Shown: positions 8,806 through 19,384, counted from the first letter of the stretch. The stretch is DNA of 64,000 bases from Citrobacter sp. On2M (GCF_018035235.1 NZ_WPCV01000002.1:62001-126000), one strand, 5' to 3'. Notes: generated by a model not told the origin, from the sequence alone. Numbers and translations are program-made.

Positions 8806-9615
8806 CTAAGGTTTCCTTGCAAGGTAAATAGCGGTAACAAAGTTACGCCTAACCTTTCCTCCAAAATCCTTTTTCACAACTCTCTCTATCTCATTGAGCA
8901 ATCGCTTGCGTTTTGCCTCACTTAGTCGCGCAACCGGTGAAAATGTTGAAATCAATTGTCTGGTCTGTCGGGCATCCATTTCTGCTTCCCATCTAAACTC
9001 ATCACTAATTATTCCGGTAAACCCGGCTTTTGCCAGATCATCTTGCCTCTCTCTTTTTTGCAGTGGGTAAGGATAGTGGTGACCCGCTTTATGTGAAGGA
9101 CTGGCACTAAGGGGAGCAAACAAGTGCTCTGTTCTTTTCATGAAGACATCCGCATTATGTGGGTCGCCAAAAACATTCCACCACATGGCAAACCATCCAC
9201 CGGGGCGCAGAAGCTGGAATATCTTTTTGAGTCCGCTCACGGGTTCTATCCAGTGGAAAGAGGTGGCTGCAATCCCCAGATCAAAGCAGCCCGGTTGTAG
9301 TATTGCCTCCTCAAAAGTGGAATTAATAATCGAGTATGAATCCTGAGAATACTGACTCAGCCTTTCCTTTAATCTTATAGCCAGATTGTGGTCAGGTTCG
9401 ACTGCTTTTACCTGATATCCCATATCGAGAAGATGTTCCGTTGCTTGCCCGGTCCCTGGCCCAATTTCGAAAGCCATCCGGCAGATTTCTGGCCCGCAAT
9501 ACTCTTTAAGTAATGCAAATATAGGTAACGGGTAATCAGGCCTGCCCTGTTCATAGGCATTGGTATCTCTGCCAAACAGAGCCCGCCCTTCCTTAAGGGG
9601 AATGTGCTTTTGCAT
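8806..9615 (-). CDS. Class I SAM-dependent methyltransferase, 269 aa
   Basis: Methyltransferase domain of the UbiE/type-11 kind. The glycine-rich AdoMet loop is visible as FEIGPGTGQATEHLLD, followed by the acidic VEPDHN, then a LGIAATSFHWI motif typical of this group and RPGGWFAMWW. The ATG at 9615 follows GAGG and AGGAG; a longer start at 9666 lacks a ribosome site. The substrate is unknown. Weakly, the FGRDTNAYEQGRPDYP opening matches methyltransferases annotated in many proteobacteria with no defined role. Confidence 0.85.
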   Translation of the reverse strand: MQKHIPLKEGRALFGRDTNAYEQGRPDYPLPIFALLKEYCGPEICRMAFEIGPGTGQATEHLLDMGYQVKAVEPDHNLAIRLKERLSQYSQDSYSIINSTFEEAILQPGCFDLGIAATSFHWIEPVSGLKKIFQLLRPGGWFAMWWNVFGDPHNADVFMKRTEHLFAPLSASPSHKAGHHYPYPLQKRERQDDLAKAGFTGIISDEFRWEAEMDARQTRQLISTFSPVARLSEAKRKRLLNEIERVVKKDFGGKVRRNFVTAIYLARKP

Positions 9616-10415
9616 CCTCTTTCTCCTGTATTTCAGACTAGCGATACATTGGTGTGTGCCCGGCATACTTCGGGGTTAGCACGCGGTAATGCCTGTCGGG
9701 CGTTATCCTTTGATATGAACCTATATCCTAATCTGCATCCATGTCGCGATCGGAACAACGTGATCCACTACACCCATTTTATCTCTCACTTTGCATCAGC
9801 CATACTGAAGAAAAGGAATGTTGTCAGGGTAAAGGTCAGAGCAACCAGAGACATGTTTTTATGCTTTGCGGCTAAGCAAGCTCTCAGCACCAGATAACCC
9901 AATTAACACTACAGCCGCTTCTGGCTTAATCGGGGAGCCCGAACTGTAAGCTTTGGCGCTGTATTTAGAGGTCAGTTAGATATCGGATGACCATAGATTC
10001 TATATCCTAAATGGCCTCTTTAGTAACAAAGATTGTCATCATAAGCACAATATGTCGTATATAAATATAAAATCTTCCAAGATGTGTTACGAGAGTGATT
10101 TTATATCATTTACATTGTATCGCAGAGTTGCTGGAAATTAGGTGCTTATCATTTTATACCGTCCATTAATAATGTTCTATTTATATATAGATTTTTGCCT
10201 TTTTTTTATGCTAGAAAATTAACATTCTTCCTTTTTAATAATCTATTGCAGTATTTGATATTATTTTGCAAATAGATAGAAGGTTTTGAGTGAACAATTG
10301 AAAAGAGAAAAAATAACGAAGGTAATTTCACTAAATATTGGGTTTTTTGACGTGTGAAATTAAATTTTCAATGATTTGATATTGATGAAAATTTTCCGAA
10401 ATAACTGAGGTGACA
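9616..10415. other. Non-coding AT-rich stretch before the RTX locus
   Basis: About 800 bases without a convincing gene. A short minus-strand reading frame around 9780-9885 encodes about 35 residues with a hydrophobic tail but has no clear ribosome site. From about 10,000 the sequence becomes strongly AT-rich, as expected of an H-NS-bound promoter region for the horizontally acquired locus downstream. Confidence 0.5.
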
Positions 10416-10772
10416 ATGGAAGCTGATAAAGAACTTGAAGAAAAGGTCAAAAGAGAAAGTAAAAGAAGTGAGCCCTATTTTATAGCTGCTATTTTTGCTC
10501 AAATCACGGGGTACATTATTTACCAGTACGGTCATATTTATATGTTGACACTGCTTGCCATCCCTCTGTTTATGGTTGCAATTTTTTCATCTGCTTTCCT
10601 TGTTTACGATGATATAAAAACCGAGCCAGATCGAATTAAAGTGGATAAAATAAATAAAAATGATGCCCTGCTGCTTAAAATTGATGGGGTGGGTCTTTAT
10701 TTCGCCACGGTGGTAATGATTGGTTATGATGTAATTGCTATTTTCAAAATAATTTTGCAGGGGGGGGTATAA
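10416..10772 (+). CDS. Small membrane protein upstream of the RTX gene, 118 aa
   Basis: The ATG at 10416 follows GAGG with a 5-base gap. After a charged N-terminus there are two adjacent hydrophobic spans (about residues 24-60), a charged cytoplasmic-looking loop ([19 protein letters not shown]) and a third span near the C-terminus. Its stop codon TAA overlaps the RTX start by one base, so the two are translationally coupled. No family is recognised. A small multi-pass protein fused so tightly in expression to an RTX protein could be an immunity protein or an accessory for secretion. This is inference from position only. Confidence 0.75.
   Translation: MEADKELEEKVKRESKRSEPYFIAAIFAQITGYIIYQYGHIYMLTLLAIPLFMVAIFSSAFLVYDDIKTEPDRIKVDKINKNDALLLKIDGVGLYFATVVMIGYDVIAIFKIILQGGV
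10760..10767 (+). repeat. Run of eight G at the gene junction
   Basis: Eight consecutive G residues span the last codons of the membrane protein and serve as the likely ribosome site of the RTX gene (G8, TATA, ATG). Length changes would alter the end of the upstream protein and the spacing of the RTX start. Confidence 0.6.
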
Positions 10773-13700
10773 TGGATGTTAATATGAAAAGCAATTCCAA
10801 TGATAAAATTGAATCCACAGAAGAATGGAATGCTGTGACAAATAAGATCCAGTTCATTTATCATTCTCTTGGGAAAAGATATTTTGAAAAACATATTGAT
10901 ATTTACCGTATTGTTCTGGGCAAGGTCGGCCTCACGGCTTCTCTTGCGGTCCTGATGGCGAAACATAAGGCCGGGGAAGACACCGTCAGTGACTGGCTGG
11001 CTGCTGGTTCCGATCTTTCCATGTTATTAGCGGGATATACCGGTAACCCTGCTGCTGCAACTGCTGCCACCGTTCTTGGGATCGCAGCGTTTTTGACCTC
11101 CGACGGATTCCATGATTTTGCCCGCACACTTCTGGATATGACTCAAAAATATGGTATTGCCGATCCTGAGACTGGTGGCTGGTTGTTGCCTCCAAATAAT
11201 CAACTGATGGAGATGTTCCCTGGACCAGAGGGGCCAGATATGAGCGATGCGGAAAATACTTCTTCACCTATTATCATTGATCTCGATCGTGATGGTGTCG
11301 AAACTATTTCGTTGGAAAACGGTGTTTTCTTCGATCATGACGGTAATAAATTCGCTGAGAGCACCGGCTGGGTATCGCCGGACGATGGGTTGCTGGTATT
11401 TGATCGGGACGGCAATGGACAGATAGACAATGGAAGCGAACTGTTTGGTAATAATACGCTTCAGGCGGACGGTACGAATGCTTCAAATGGTTACAATGCC
11501 CTGAAAGAGTATGATGATAATAATGACGGTGTACTTGACGAAAACGATGCCATCTGGAATCAGCTGCAGATCTGGCAGGATAAAAACAGCAACGGAAGAG
11601 TTGATGAGGGTGAATTATTAACGATGAAGCAGGCAGGTATTGCATCAATTAATACCATGTATAAAAACTCATCAACAACTGACAGCCAGGGGAATTTGCA
11701 TAAACAAACAGGAAGCATTACTTATACTGACGGCAGTAAAGGTCAGTCGGCAGATGTGTGGTTCAATACGGATACGGGAAATACCCGCTACGATGGCGAT
11801 AAAAATATCCGTGATGATATCCGGACAATGCCCTATGTCCGGGGATTCGGAAATATAACGGATCTTCATGTCGCAATGACCGGAAATGCACTACTGGAAT
11901 CACTCGTAAGAGAGTTTATCTCCGACCCGGTAAAAGCAAAAAGCAGCGGGTTGCTTGAGAGAATTATCTACTCCTGGGCCGGGGTGGATGGCATAGCAGC
12001 AGACGCCCGGGGAGAGTATATTGACGCCAGAAAACTGGCTGTGCTGGAGTCGGCTTCTGGCAAACCCTATAAAAATAATACTAACGGTACGACAAATCCT
12101 CTTTCCGGAGCGGCAGAGGTTCTTAAAGCAGAATTTGCTGAGTTTTCAGACTGGGTGGAAGCACACCTACTGGCGCAAACTCTTTACAGTGAAGCGTTCG
12201 GACTGATAACAATGGAGTTAAATGCCGATCTGAGCGGTGCCACCTGGAACTTTGCGGCCTTCGAAGCATATCTTGATGGGCTCAAAAAAACAGATACTAA
12301 ACAGTATCTGCAACTGAGTAATATCTTCTATTCCTATCTTAGTTACTCTAATCATCTGAAGGACATGCAGGATAAACTGGGAATTGATCCCAGGCATACA
12401 TTCATTGGCAGTGAAAATATTGACGCAATTGTGGGGTCATCTGGAGATGACATCTTATATGGCGGTACCGGGAACGACATTCTCAGGGGCGGTGCCGGGA
12501 ACGACACCTACCTGTTTAACCGCGGTGACGGCCAGGACACCCTGCGCGGGGATTATCAAAGTAAGGCGGAGACCAACACGCTGAAGTTCGGGGCTGGTAT
12601 TACGGCAGACCAGGTGACGGTTCGCTGCTCCGGCAGCGACAACCTGCTGCTGACGCTGGCAGGCAGCACCGACCGTATCCTGGTGGAGAGGTTCTTCTCC
12701 GGTGATAACTGGAACCCTCTGCAGGTGGTGGAGTTTGCCGACGGGACGCGCTGGACGATGGCAGACCTGGTGGCCCGTGCGCAGCAGGGCACAGACGGGG
12801 CAGACACCCTGACCGGAACGTCGGGAGACGACGAGCTGTACGGGCTGGCAGGCAATGATGTCCTCAACGGCCAGGCGGGGAACGATACCCTGTACGGCGG
12901 GGAGGGGAATGATACTCTCAACGGCGGTGACGGGGACGATATCCTGGCGGGTGGCGCCGGGAACGACATTCTCAGGGGCGGCGCCGGGAACGACACCTAC
13001 CTGTTTAACCGCGGTGACGGCCAGGACACCCTGCGCGGGGATTATCAAAGTAAGGCGGAGACCAACACCCTGAAGTTCGGGGAAGGTATCACCGCAGACC
13101 AGGTGACGGTAAAACGTTCCGGTTACAGTGGTCTGCTGCTGACCCTGGCGGGCAGCACCGACCGTATTCTGGTGGAGAACTTCTTCTCCTCTGACCAGCC
13201 GGATGACACCTATAACCCGCTGCAGGTGGTGGAGTTTGCGGACGGGACGCGCTGGACGGTGGAGGACCTGGTGGCGAAGGCGCTGCAGGCGACGGACGGG
13301 GCAGACACCCTGACCGGGACCAGCGGGAACGACGTCCTGTACGGGCTGGCAGGCAATGATGTCCTCAACGGCCAGGCGGGGAACGACACCCTGTACGGCG
13401 GGGAGGGGAATGATACTCTCAACGGCGGTGACGGGGACGATATCCTGGCGGGTGGCGCCGGGAACGACATTCTCAGGGGCGGCGCCGGGAACGACACCTA
13501 CCTGTTTAACCGCGGTGACGGCCAGGACACCCTGCGCGGGGATTATCAAAGTAAGGCGGAGACCAACACCCTGAAGTTCGGGGAAGGTATCACCGCAGAC
13601 CAGGTGACGGTAAAACGTTCCGGTTACAGTGGTCTGCTGCTGACCCTGGCGGGCAGCACCGACCGCATCCTGGTGGAGGACTTCTTCTCCTCTGACCGGC

Positions 13701-14947
13701 CGGATGGAAATTTCAACCCGCTGCAGGTGGTGGAGTTTGCGGACGGGACGCGCTGGACGGTGGAGGACCTGGTGGCGAAGGCGCTGCAGGCGACGGACGG
13801 GGCAGACACCCTGACCGGGACCAGCGGGAACGACGTCCTGTACGGGCTGGCAGGCAATGATGTCCTCAACGGCCAGGCGGGGAACGACACCCTGTACGGC
13901 GGGGAGGGGAATGATACTCTCAACGGCGGTGACGGGGACGATTTTCTCGTGGGCGGTACCGGGAACGACATTCTCAGGGGCGGTGCCGGGAACGACACCT
14001 ACCTGTTTAACCGCGGTGACGGCCAGGACACCCTGCGCGGGGATTATCAAAGTAAGGCGGAGACCAACACGCTGAAGTTCGGGGCTGGTATTACGGCAGA
14101 CCAGGTGACGGTTCGCTGCTCCGGCAGCGACAACCTGCTGCTGACGCTGGCAGGCAGCACCGACCGTATCCTGGTGGAGAGGTTCTTCTCCGGTGATAAC
14201 TGGAACCCTCTGCAGGTGGTGGAGTTTGCCGACGGGACGCGCTGGACGATGGCAGACCTGGTGGCCCGTGCGCAGCAGGGCACCGACGGGGCAGACACCC
14301 TGACCGGAACGTCGGGAGACGACGAGCTGTACGGGCTGGCAGGCAATGATGTCCTCAACGGCCAGGCGGGGAACGACACCCTGTACGGCGGGGAGGGGAA
14401 TGATACTCTCAACGGCGGTGACGGGGACGATATCCTGGCGGGTGGCGCCGGGAACGACATTCTCAGGGGCGGCGCCGGGAACGACACCTACCTGTTTAAC
14501 CGCGGTGACGGCCAGGATACCCTGCGCGGGGATTACCACACCACCCCGGAGACCAACATCCTGCAGTTTGGAGCCGGTATCACCGCGGATCAGGTGACGG
14601 TGAAGCGTTCCGGCAGCGACAACCTGCTGCTGACACTGGCAGGCAGTACCGACCGTATCCTGGTGGAGAGGTTCTTCTCCGGTGATAACTGGAATCCCCT
14701 GCAGCAGGTGCAGTTTGCGGACGGGACGCTGTGGCTGGCCGACGACCTGCTCAGCTATCTCGATGACGGTATCCCGCTGCCGGCCGCGGATACCGGCTCT
14801 GACAGTGCTGTCCCGGTGAGCCTGATGCGACAGCAAATCAGTCAGTTCATGGCTGCTGCGGATGATGCTGATACGTTGCTGATGGCACCTGAACAGTTCA
14901 CGGCCCCGGTACTGGCCGCCGTTCAGAAAACTTCATTCGGCTACTGA
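10772..14947 (+). CDS. Large RTX-repeat protein, likely type I-secreted, 1391 aa
   Basis: Secreted calcium-binding protein of the hemolysin-type/FrpC-like group. Residues about 45-115 hold two hydrophobic helices ([31 protein letters not shown]). Residues about 165-280 carry EF-hand-like loops ([43 protein letters not shown]). From about residue 555 five blocks of 163-167 residues repeat, each with GGxGNDxL nonapeptides and a HCBP-related strand region ([34 protein letters not shown]). The C-terminal 50 residues without RTX motifs are the probable uncleaved type I signal. There is no hlyC-like acyltransferase nearby, so it is not an obvious acylated hemolysin. HlyB- and HlyD-like genes follow. 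Its role (adhesin, toxin or bacteriocin-like effector) cannot be decided from sequence. Confidence 0.9.
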   Translation: MDVNMKSNSNDKIESTEEWNAVTNKIQFIYHSLGKRYFEKHIDIYRIVLGKVGLTASLAVLMAKHKAGEDTVSDWLAAGSDLSMLLAGYTGNPAAATAATVLGIAAFLTSDGFHDFARTLLDMTQKYGIADPETGGWLLPPNNQLMEMFPGPEGPDMSDAENTSSPIIIDLDRDGVETISLENGVFFDHDGNKFAESTGWVSPDDGLLVFDRDGNGQIDNGSELFGNNTLQADGTNASNGYNALKEYDDNNDGVLDENDAIWNQLQIWQDKNSNGRVDEGELLTMKQAGIASINTMYKNSSTTDSQGNLHKQTGSITYTDGSKGQSADVWFNTDTGNTRYDGDKNIRDDIRTMPYVRGFGNITDLHVAMTGNALLESLVREFISDPVKAKSSGLLERIIYSWAGVDGIAADARGEYIDARKLAVLESASGKPYKNNTNGTTNPLSGAAEVLKAEFAEFSDWVEAHLLAQTLYSEAFGLITMELNADLSGATWNFAAFEAYLDGLKKTDTKQYLQLSNIFYSYLSYSNHLKDMQDKLGIDPRHTFIGSENIDAIVGSSGDDILYGGTGNDILRGGAGNDTYLFNRGDGQDTLRGDYQSKAETNTLKFGAGITADQVTVRCSGSDNLLLTLAGSTDRILVERFFSGDNWNPLQVVEFADGTRWTMADLVARAQQGTDGADTLTGTSGDDELYGLAGNDVLNGQAGNDTLYGGEGNDTLNGGDGDDILAGGAGNDILRGGAGNDTYLFNRGDGQDTLRGDYQSKAETNTLKFGEGITADQVTVKRSGYSGLLLTLAGSTDRILVENFFSSDQPDDTYNPLQVVEFADGTRWTVEDLVAKALQATDGADTLTGTSGNDVLYGLAGNDVLNGQAGNDTLYGGEGNDTLNGGDGDDILAGGAGNDILRGGAGNDTYLFNRGDGQDTLRGDYQSKAETNTLKFGEGITADQVTVKRSGYSGLLLTLAGSTDRILVEDFFSSDRPDGNFNPLQVVEFADGTRWTVEDLVAKALQATDGADTLTGTSGNDVLYGLAGNDVLNGQAGNDTLYGGEGNDTLNGGDGDDFLVGGTGNDILRGGAGNDTYLFNRGDGQDTLRGDYQSKAETNTLKFGAGITADQVTVRCSGSDNLLLTLAGSTDRILVERFFSGDNWNPLQVVEFADGTRWTMADLVARAQQGTDGADTLTGTSGDDELYGLAGNDVLNGQAGNDTLYGGEGNDTLNGGDGDDILAGGAGNDILRGGAGNDTYLFNRGDGQDTLRGDYHTTPETNILQFGAGITADQVTVKRSGSDNLLLTLAGSTDRILVERFFSGDNWNPLQQVQFADGTLWLADDLLSYLDDGIPLPAADTGSDSAVPVSLMRQQISQFMAAADDADTLLMAPEQFTAPVLAAVQKTSFGY
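12480..14735 (+). repeat. Five tandem ~0.5-kb repeats inside the RTX gene
   Basis: A shared 10-base landmark (ACGACACCTA) recurs at 12501, 12990, 13491, 13992 and 14481, giving periods of 489, 501, 501 and 489 bases. Units 1 and 4 are almost identical in DNA, units 2 and 3 are almost identical to each other, and unit 5 diverges at its 3' end. All periods are multiples of three, so copy-number change would keep frame. Confidence 0.9.
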
Positions 14948-14954
14948 GATAACC

Positions 14955-14980
14955 CCCGGGCATGATGCCCGGGCTTCTTT
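14955..14980 (+). terminator. Hairpin between RTX gene and its exporter genes
   Basis: CCCGGGCAT, short loop, ATGCCCGGG, then CTTCTTT. It lies 8 bases after the RTX stop and before the exporter gene at 15005. A leaky terminator here would give much more cargo than exporter, as in hlyCA versus hlyBD. Confidence 0.65.
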
Positions 14981-15004
14981 ATCAGCAAGGGAAAAAGACT
15001 GAAC

Positions 15005-17113
15005 GTGTCACCTTCAGAACAGAGTTTATGGCGGGGATTCGCCATTATTGCCCGTTACCATGAGACAGCCGTCAATATTGCCTCACTGAGATCCCGGTTC
15101 TTCACGGATGAGAACCATGATCTTACCCTGCAGTTTGTCCGGGCGGTCAGAAGCTGCGGGCTAAAATGCCGCCATGTCGCGAACCTGGAAGCGGGCTGCA
15201 GGATCCCCCTGCCGGCATTAATTGAGGTACCGGAGCGGGGATATGTGGTGGTGCTGGCCATCAGGGACGGGAAATGGCTGATACAGGGAGAGGAGGGGGC
15301 CGAGATTCTGGCACCGCGACAGGATATTCGCTATGCCGGTTTTCTCTTCACACGCCGTCTGTCCTTGGAAAACATTGAGCGGGAATTTAACCTGCGCTGG
15401 TTTGCCCGGGCGTTTATGCGTTACAAAAAACTGCTCGGCGAGATCCTTCTGGCTTCTTTTTTTATTCAGTTGCTTGCTCTGGTCACGCCGCTGTTTTTTC
15501 AGGTTGTTGTGGATAAGGTGCTGACGCACCAGAGCCTGACCACGCTCGATGTACTGGCCATTGGTATGCTGGGTGTCTGTCTGTTTGATGTGTTGCTGGG
15601 TGGACTTCGAAACTATCAGCTGGCCCACACCTCACAGCGTATTGATGTCACCCTGAGCTCTCTGCTGTACCGTCATCTTCTGGCGTTGCCGCTGGCTTAT
15701 TTCCGACAGCGGCAGGTGGGGGTGACCGTGGCGCGGGTGCATGAACTCAGGACGGTGCGGGAATTCCTTACCGGTAATGCGCTGACTCTGTGTCTTGACC
15801 TGTTGTTCACCCTTGTTTTCTTCGTGGTGATGGCGCTGTACAGCATACCGCTGACTCTGATCGTCATTGTCTCGCTGGTTCCCTACGCCATTCTCTCCCT
15901 GACGATCACTCCTGAATTACGCCGGCGTCTGGATGTCCAGTTTCAGCAGGGGGCCCGTAACCAGGCTTTTCTGGTTGAGAGTATTACCGGGATCGAGCCG
16001 GTAAAAGCGATGGCAGTTGAAAATCAGATGGGACGCCGCTGGGATGAACAAATCGCGGCCTATGTCTCCGGGTGTTTCCGCACCCAGAATCTGGGAAATG
16101 TGGCAGGCCAGCTGGCGCAGCTTATCGGTAAAGCTACCAGTGTGGCCATTCTCTGGTACGGGGCACAGCAGGTCATTCAGGGGGAATTAACGGTGGGGGC
16201 CCTGATTGCCTTCAATATGTTTGCCGGCCAGGTCAACGCACCGGTATTGCGGCTGGTCCAGCTGTGGCAGGACTTTCAGCAGGTTTCCGTCTCTGTGAAA
16301 CGGCTGGGCGATATTCTGAATGTGCCGCAGGAAAAGGCGCAGGGCAGCACGGTGACGCTTTCCGCAATCAAAGGAGCTGTTCGCTTCAGGGAGGTGAGTT
16401 TTGCTTATCAGCCCGGTATGGCACCGGTTGTGGACCGTGTGACACTGTCGGTCAGGCCCGGGGAGGTGATTGGCATTGTGGGCCGTTCCGGCTCCGGGAA
16501 AAGTACGCTGACCCGTCTTATTCAGCGTCTTTACATCCCGACCGGGGGGCAGATTTTTATTGATGGCACGGACAGTGCAAATATCGATCCCCGCTGGCTG
16601 CGCCAGCAGACCGGCGTGGTACTCCAGGAGACGCAGCTCTTCAACGGCACTATTCGCGACAATATTGCTCTGGCCATGCCGGATGCCCCGCTGGACAGCG
16701 TGATGGCAGCAGCCAGACTTGCCGGCGCACATGATTTCATCAGCGAATTCCCGGCCGGTTACGACACCCCCGTCGGGGAACAGGGCGGGCAGTTGTCCGG
16801 CGGGCAGAAACAGCGGATCGGCATTGCCCGGGCACTGATGACCCAACCGCGGATCCTCATCCTCGATGAGGCCACCAGTGCGCTGGATTATGAATCTGAG
16901 GAAATTATCCAACGCAATATGGCTGATATTTGCCGCAACCGGACGGTATTTATTATTGCGCATCGTCTGTCCACCGTGCGGCAGGCCGGGCGGATAATTG
17001 TGATGGAAAAGGGCGAAATCGCAGAACAGGGTTCCCACCATCAGTTGCTGCAACGTGACGGTATTTATGCCCGTCTGCACCGGTTACAGGCGAAGATGGA
17101 TGATGAAGCGTAA
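15005..17113 (+). CDS. Type I secretion ABC transporter, HlyB-like, 702 aa
   Basis: Inner-membrane permease-ATPase that drives export of the RTX protein. Starts at GTG 15005. Domains in order: a C39 peptidase-like domain (about residues 1-130) lacking the catalytic Cys, as in HlyB; a transmembrane exporter domain (about 145-430) containing the PLFFQVVVDKVLTHQSLTTLDVL segment typical of this family; and an ABC domain with Walker A GRSGSGKST, signature LSGGQKQR, Walker B ILILDEATSALD and switch His in IIAHRLS. The 3' end overlaps the start of the HlyD-like gene. The outer-membrane TolC partner is not encoded here and is presumably the chromosomal TolC. Confidence 0.93.
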   Translation: MSPSEQSLWRGFAIIARYHETAVNIASLRSRFFTDENHDLTLQFVRAVRSCGLKCRHVANLEAGCRIPLPALIEVPERGYVVVLAIRDGKWLIQGEEGAEILAPRQDIRYAGFLFTRRLSLENIEREFNLRWFARAFMRYKKLLGEILLASFFIQLLALVTPLFFQVVVDKVLTHQSLTTLDVLAIGMLGVCLFDVLLGGLRNYQLAHTSQRIDVTLSSLLYRHLLALPLAYFRQRQVGVTVARVHELRTVREFLTGNALTLCLDLLFTLVFFVVMALYSIPLTLIVIVSLVPYAILSLTITPELRRRLDVQFQQGARNQAFLVESITGIEPVKAMAVENQMGRRWDEQIAAYVSGCFRTQNLGNVAGQLAQLIGKATSVAILWYGAQQVIQGELTVGALIAFNMFAGQVNAPVLRLVQLWQDFQQVSVSVKRLGDILNVPQEKAQGSTVTLSAIKGAVRFREVSFAYQPGMAPVVDRVTLSVRPGEVIGIVGRSGSGKSTLTRLIQRLYIPTGGQIFIDGTDSANIDPRWLRQQTGVVLQETQLFNGTIRDNIALAMPDAPLDSVMAAARLAGAHDFISEFPAGYDTPVGEQGGQLSGGQKQRIGIARALMTQPRILILDEATSALDYESEEIIQRNMADICRNRTVFIIAHRLSTVRQAGRIIVMEKGEIAEQGSHHQLLQRDGIYARLHRLQAKMDDEA

Positions 17114-18437
17114 CTATCGTGAGTTTTTACCTGCTGTACTGGAGATTCAGGATACCCCGCCCTCTCCGGCAGGACGGTTTATTCTCTGGGGCGTCATGCT
17201 GTTACTGACATTGTCCGTCTGCTGGGCCGCGCTGGGACAGGTGGATATTGTGGCCATCACACGGGGAAAAGTGGTGGTCACCCTGCTGTCACGGCCCGTC
17301 AGCAGCGCCGTGACAGCCGATATTGCCAGAGTTTACGTGCAGGATGGACAGCATGTTGAGAAAGGCAGTCTCTTGATCCAGCTCAATGATGGCCAGCTGA
17401 CGACCCGGCGTCAGGAAAACCGTCTTCGCCAGCAGATTAACCGGCTGAACATCCGGCGACTCGGACTGCTGCTGATACGTGTCAGGAACGATCCTTTATC
17501 GACGGACAGGCTGACTGACGGGATAACGTCTGATGTGGCACTTCCTCTGGAAAATCAGGTCTCTGCCCGTCAGGAGTCAGAAGCAGAGGCGCTGCGTCGG
17601 GAGATACAGCGTTATCGTAATAATCAACAAACCCTGCATGCACAGATGGAAGGCTATCTGGCCCAACAGGATATGGCCGAAAAACAGCTGGTTATCTACC
17701 GTAAACAGTTTACTGCCCTGCAGGCACTGTTTCAGCGGGGAAGTACCAGTGAAGACAGCCTGCTTGAAATCCGTAAACGTCTTCTGGAGGCGGATTACAG
17801 TGCCCTGGCGGCGGGAGCAAAGGTCAGGGAAATTCAGGCCAGTCTGGATCTGTCTGAATCAGAAGAGGCGAGCTACCGTGCTGGCAAAATTCAGGAGTGG
17901 GAACAGGATCGAACGGATCTGGTGACCGAAAATGCAGTACTTGAAAGTCAGCTGGCCCAGCTTGAGGCGGAACTGAAGTTATACCAGTTAACCGCACCGG
18001 TCAGTGGCAGGGTGGATGCACTGGTTTACCGTGATGCAGGAGCGGCAGTAGAGGCGACGCAGGAACTGCTGAAAATTGTCCCGGAAGGCGAGAAGCTCAG
18101 CGCAGAAGTTCTGGTCAGTAATCAGGATGTGGGTTTTTTACACTCGGGCCAGCGAGTGACGGTCAAGGTGGATACGTTTGATTTTACACGCTATGGCTGG
18201 GTGGAGGGTACGTTAATAAAAGTGTCAGCAGATGCAGTGGAAGATAAGGAGCGGGGCCTGCTCTACCGGGCGGTAATTCAACTGGATGAAACTGATATGG
18301 TCGTGGACGGAAAATCGCGCCGGCTGGAGCCGGGGATGTCGGTCTCGGCGGAGATAAAAACCGGTAAAAGGACAATCCTGAGTTATCTGCTGAGCCCGGT
18401 TCTGGAGGCGATAGACGGTGTGGGGAAGCAGCGTTGA
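17100..18437 (+). CDS. Type I secretion membrane-fusion protein, HlyD-like, 445 aa
   Basis: Periplasmic adaptor linking the ABC exporter to TolC. The ATG at 17100 overlaps the 3' end of the exporter gene and has AGG 8 bases upstream. One N-terminal transmembrane segment (LWGVMLLLTLSVCWAALG, about residues 30-47) is followed by a biotinyl-lipoyl half (VYVQDGQHVEKGSLLIQLND), a long coiled coil (about 100-290), then the second lipoyl half and beta-barrel (APVSGRV..., VLVSNQDVGFLHSGQRVTVKVDTFDFTRYG). This matches HlyD in order and length (E. coli HlyD 478 aa). Confidence 0.92.
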   Translation: MMKRNYREFLPAVLEIQDTPPSPAGRFILWGVMLLLTLSVCWAALGQVDIVAITRGKVVVTLLSRPVSSAVTADIARVYVQDGQHVEKGSLLIQLNDGQLTTRRQENRLRQQINRLNIRRLGLLLIRVRNDPLSTDRLTDGITSDVALPLENQVSARQESEAEALRREIQRYRNNQQTLHAQMEGYLAQQDMAEKQLVIYRKQFTALQALFQRGSTSEDSLLEIRKRLLEADYSALAAGAKVREIQASLDLSESEEASYRAGKIQEWEQDRTDLVTENAVLESQLAQLEAELKLYQLTAPVSGRVDALVYRDAGAAVEATQELLKIVPEGEKLSAEVLVSNQDVGFLHSGQRVTVKVDTFDFTRYGWVEGTLIKVSADAVEDKERGLLYRAVIQLDETDMVVDGKSRRLEPGMSVSAEIKTGKRTILSYLLSPVLEAIDGVGKQR

Positions 18438-18802
18438 GCCGTTTTCGGTGAGATGATGCAAGGCGTTCCCGCCCCGGGAATGAACGCAATCGTGATGCGC
18501 TTAAGACAAAAGGGAAACATTAAACCGAACGAAAATTGTTCAGAAAAGACCCGTAATAGACTGTAGAAGTAGAACTGGTTGAGTCACTGGAGGATATTGG
18601 CGATCTCGGTATCGGGCTTCGGGCCTCACTAAATTTTTATTATCAGCAGGAAGCATGGGATACACCACGGATATCATTAATGACTGGGCATACACGATAT
18701 TTTTCCGAAGAAATGATATGAATGCCGAAGTTTAATGGAGATATCTACCGGAAGGCTGTGGTGAAGCCGTTAAATGTTTTCTGAAACAGAACGGAGAAAA
18801 AT
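18438..18802 (+). other. Intergenic stretch with a coding-like remnant
   Basis: No intact gene. A frame from 18563 to the stop at 18721 reads as a plausible protein tail (VELVESLEDIGDLGIGLRAS and onward to SEEMI) but has no start or ribosome site, and further coding-like sequence in another frame runs into the next gene. It is probably the decayed 3' end of a gene I do not recognise. Base composition falls from GC-rich to average here, marking the edge of the RTX locus. Confidence 0.4.
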
Positions 18803-19384
18803 ATGAAGAAGAATTACCCTGCGGTGTTTGAAACGGGAGATATTGTTTTTACCTGTATCGGTTCATCCTTGTTCCGTGAGGTGTCAATGGCCTCCCGGTG
18901 TTGGTGCAATCATGTCGGGATCATCACTGGACATAACCGTGACGATTATTTCGTGGCTGAAAGCCGCATTCCATTCTCCGGAGTTACCACCCTGTCTGCT
19001 TTCATTCAGCGCTCTGCCGGTGAACGTTATTCCGTACGTCGTCTGCAGGGAGGGCTGAACGTGGAACAGAAGCTGGCTGTTATGCAACAGATGCCCGCTC
19101 ATCTGCATAAATTGTACCATACTGGGTTTAACTACGATTCTTCCCGGCAGTTTTGTTCAAAGTTCGTGTTTGATATTTACAGGGAGGCATTGGATATTCA
19201 TGTTGGTAGTGTTGAAACCTTTGGTCAGCTACTGAAGAACAACCCGGAAGCCGGCCTGAGATTCTGGCGGTTCTGGTTTCTGGGTTTTATTCCGTGGGAA
19301 AGGAAAACGGTCACACCCGCCAGCATATGGCAGCACCCGGCACTTGAGCGGATTTATGACAGTCCCGAAACGGTCGGGAAATGA
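18803..19384 (+). CDS. YebB-like permuted papain-fold (YiiX/NlpC-P60-type) protein, 193 aa
   Basis: Strongly resembles E. coli YebB along its length: opening [64 protein letters not shown] and [20 protein letters not shown]. The His of NHVG and the Cys of QFCSKF are the expected catalytic pair of the permuted papain-like (YiiX) family, proposed to act on amide bonds in cell-wall peptides or lipids. It has no signal peptide. AGAAAA lies just before the ATG. It is a second copy relative to the usual chromosomal yebB and is therefore probably island cargo; its substrate is unknown. Confidence 0.85.
   Translation: MKKNYPAVFETGDIVFTCIGSSLFREVSMASRCWCNHVGIITGHNRDDYFVAESRIPFSGVTTLSAFIQRSAGERYSVRRLQGGLNVEQKLAVMQQMPAHLHKLYHTGFNYDSSRQFCSKFVFDIYREALDIHVGSVETFGQLLKNNPEAGLRFWRFWFLGFIPWERKTVTPASIWQHPALERIYDSPETVGK

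Noticed and set aside
9604..9897. 97-codon plus-strand frame upstream of the RTX region
   Set aside because: Overlaps the start of the methyltransferase gene antisense, has no ribosome site and shows no conserved pattern.
12480..14735. Evenly spaced repeats considered as a CRISPR array
   Set aside because: The units are about 0.5 kb, in frame and protein-coding; no CRISPR array or cas gene is present in the window.
12455..14836. A 793-codon open frame on the minus strand
   Set aside because: It runs exactly opposite the GC-rich RTX repeats; its repetitive protein mirrors the repeat unit and it has no ribosome site. It is a by-product of codon bias and repetition.
16187..17080. A 297-codon open frame on the minus strand
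   Set aside because: Antisense to the ABC domain of the type I exporter; no recognisable protein.
18438..18802. Missing TolC or HlyC gene next to the exporter
   Set aside because: Looked for on both strands; only debris is present. The exporter probably uses chromosomal TolC, and no acyltransferase is evident.
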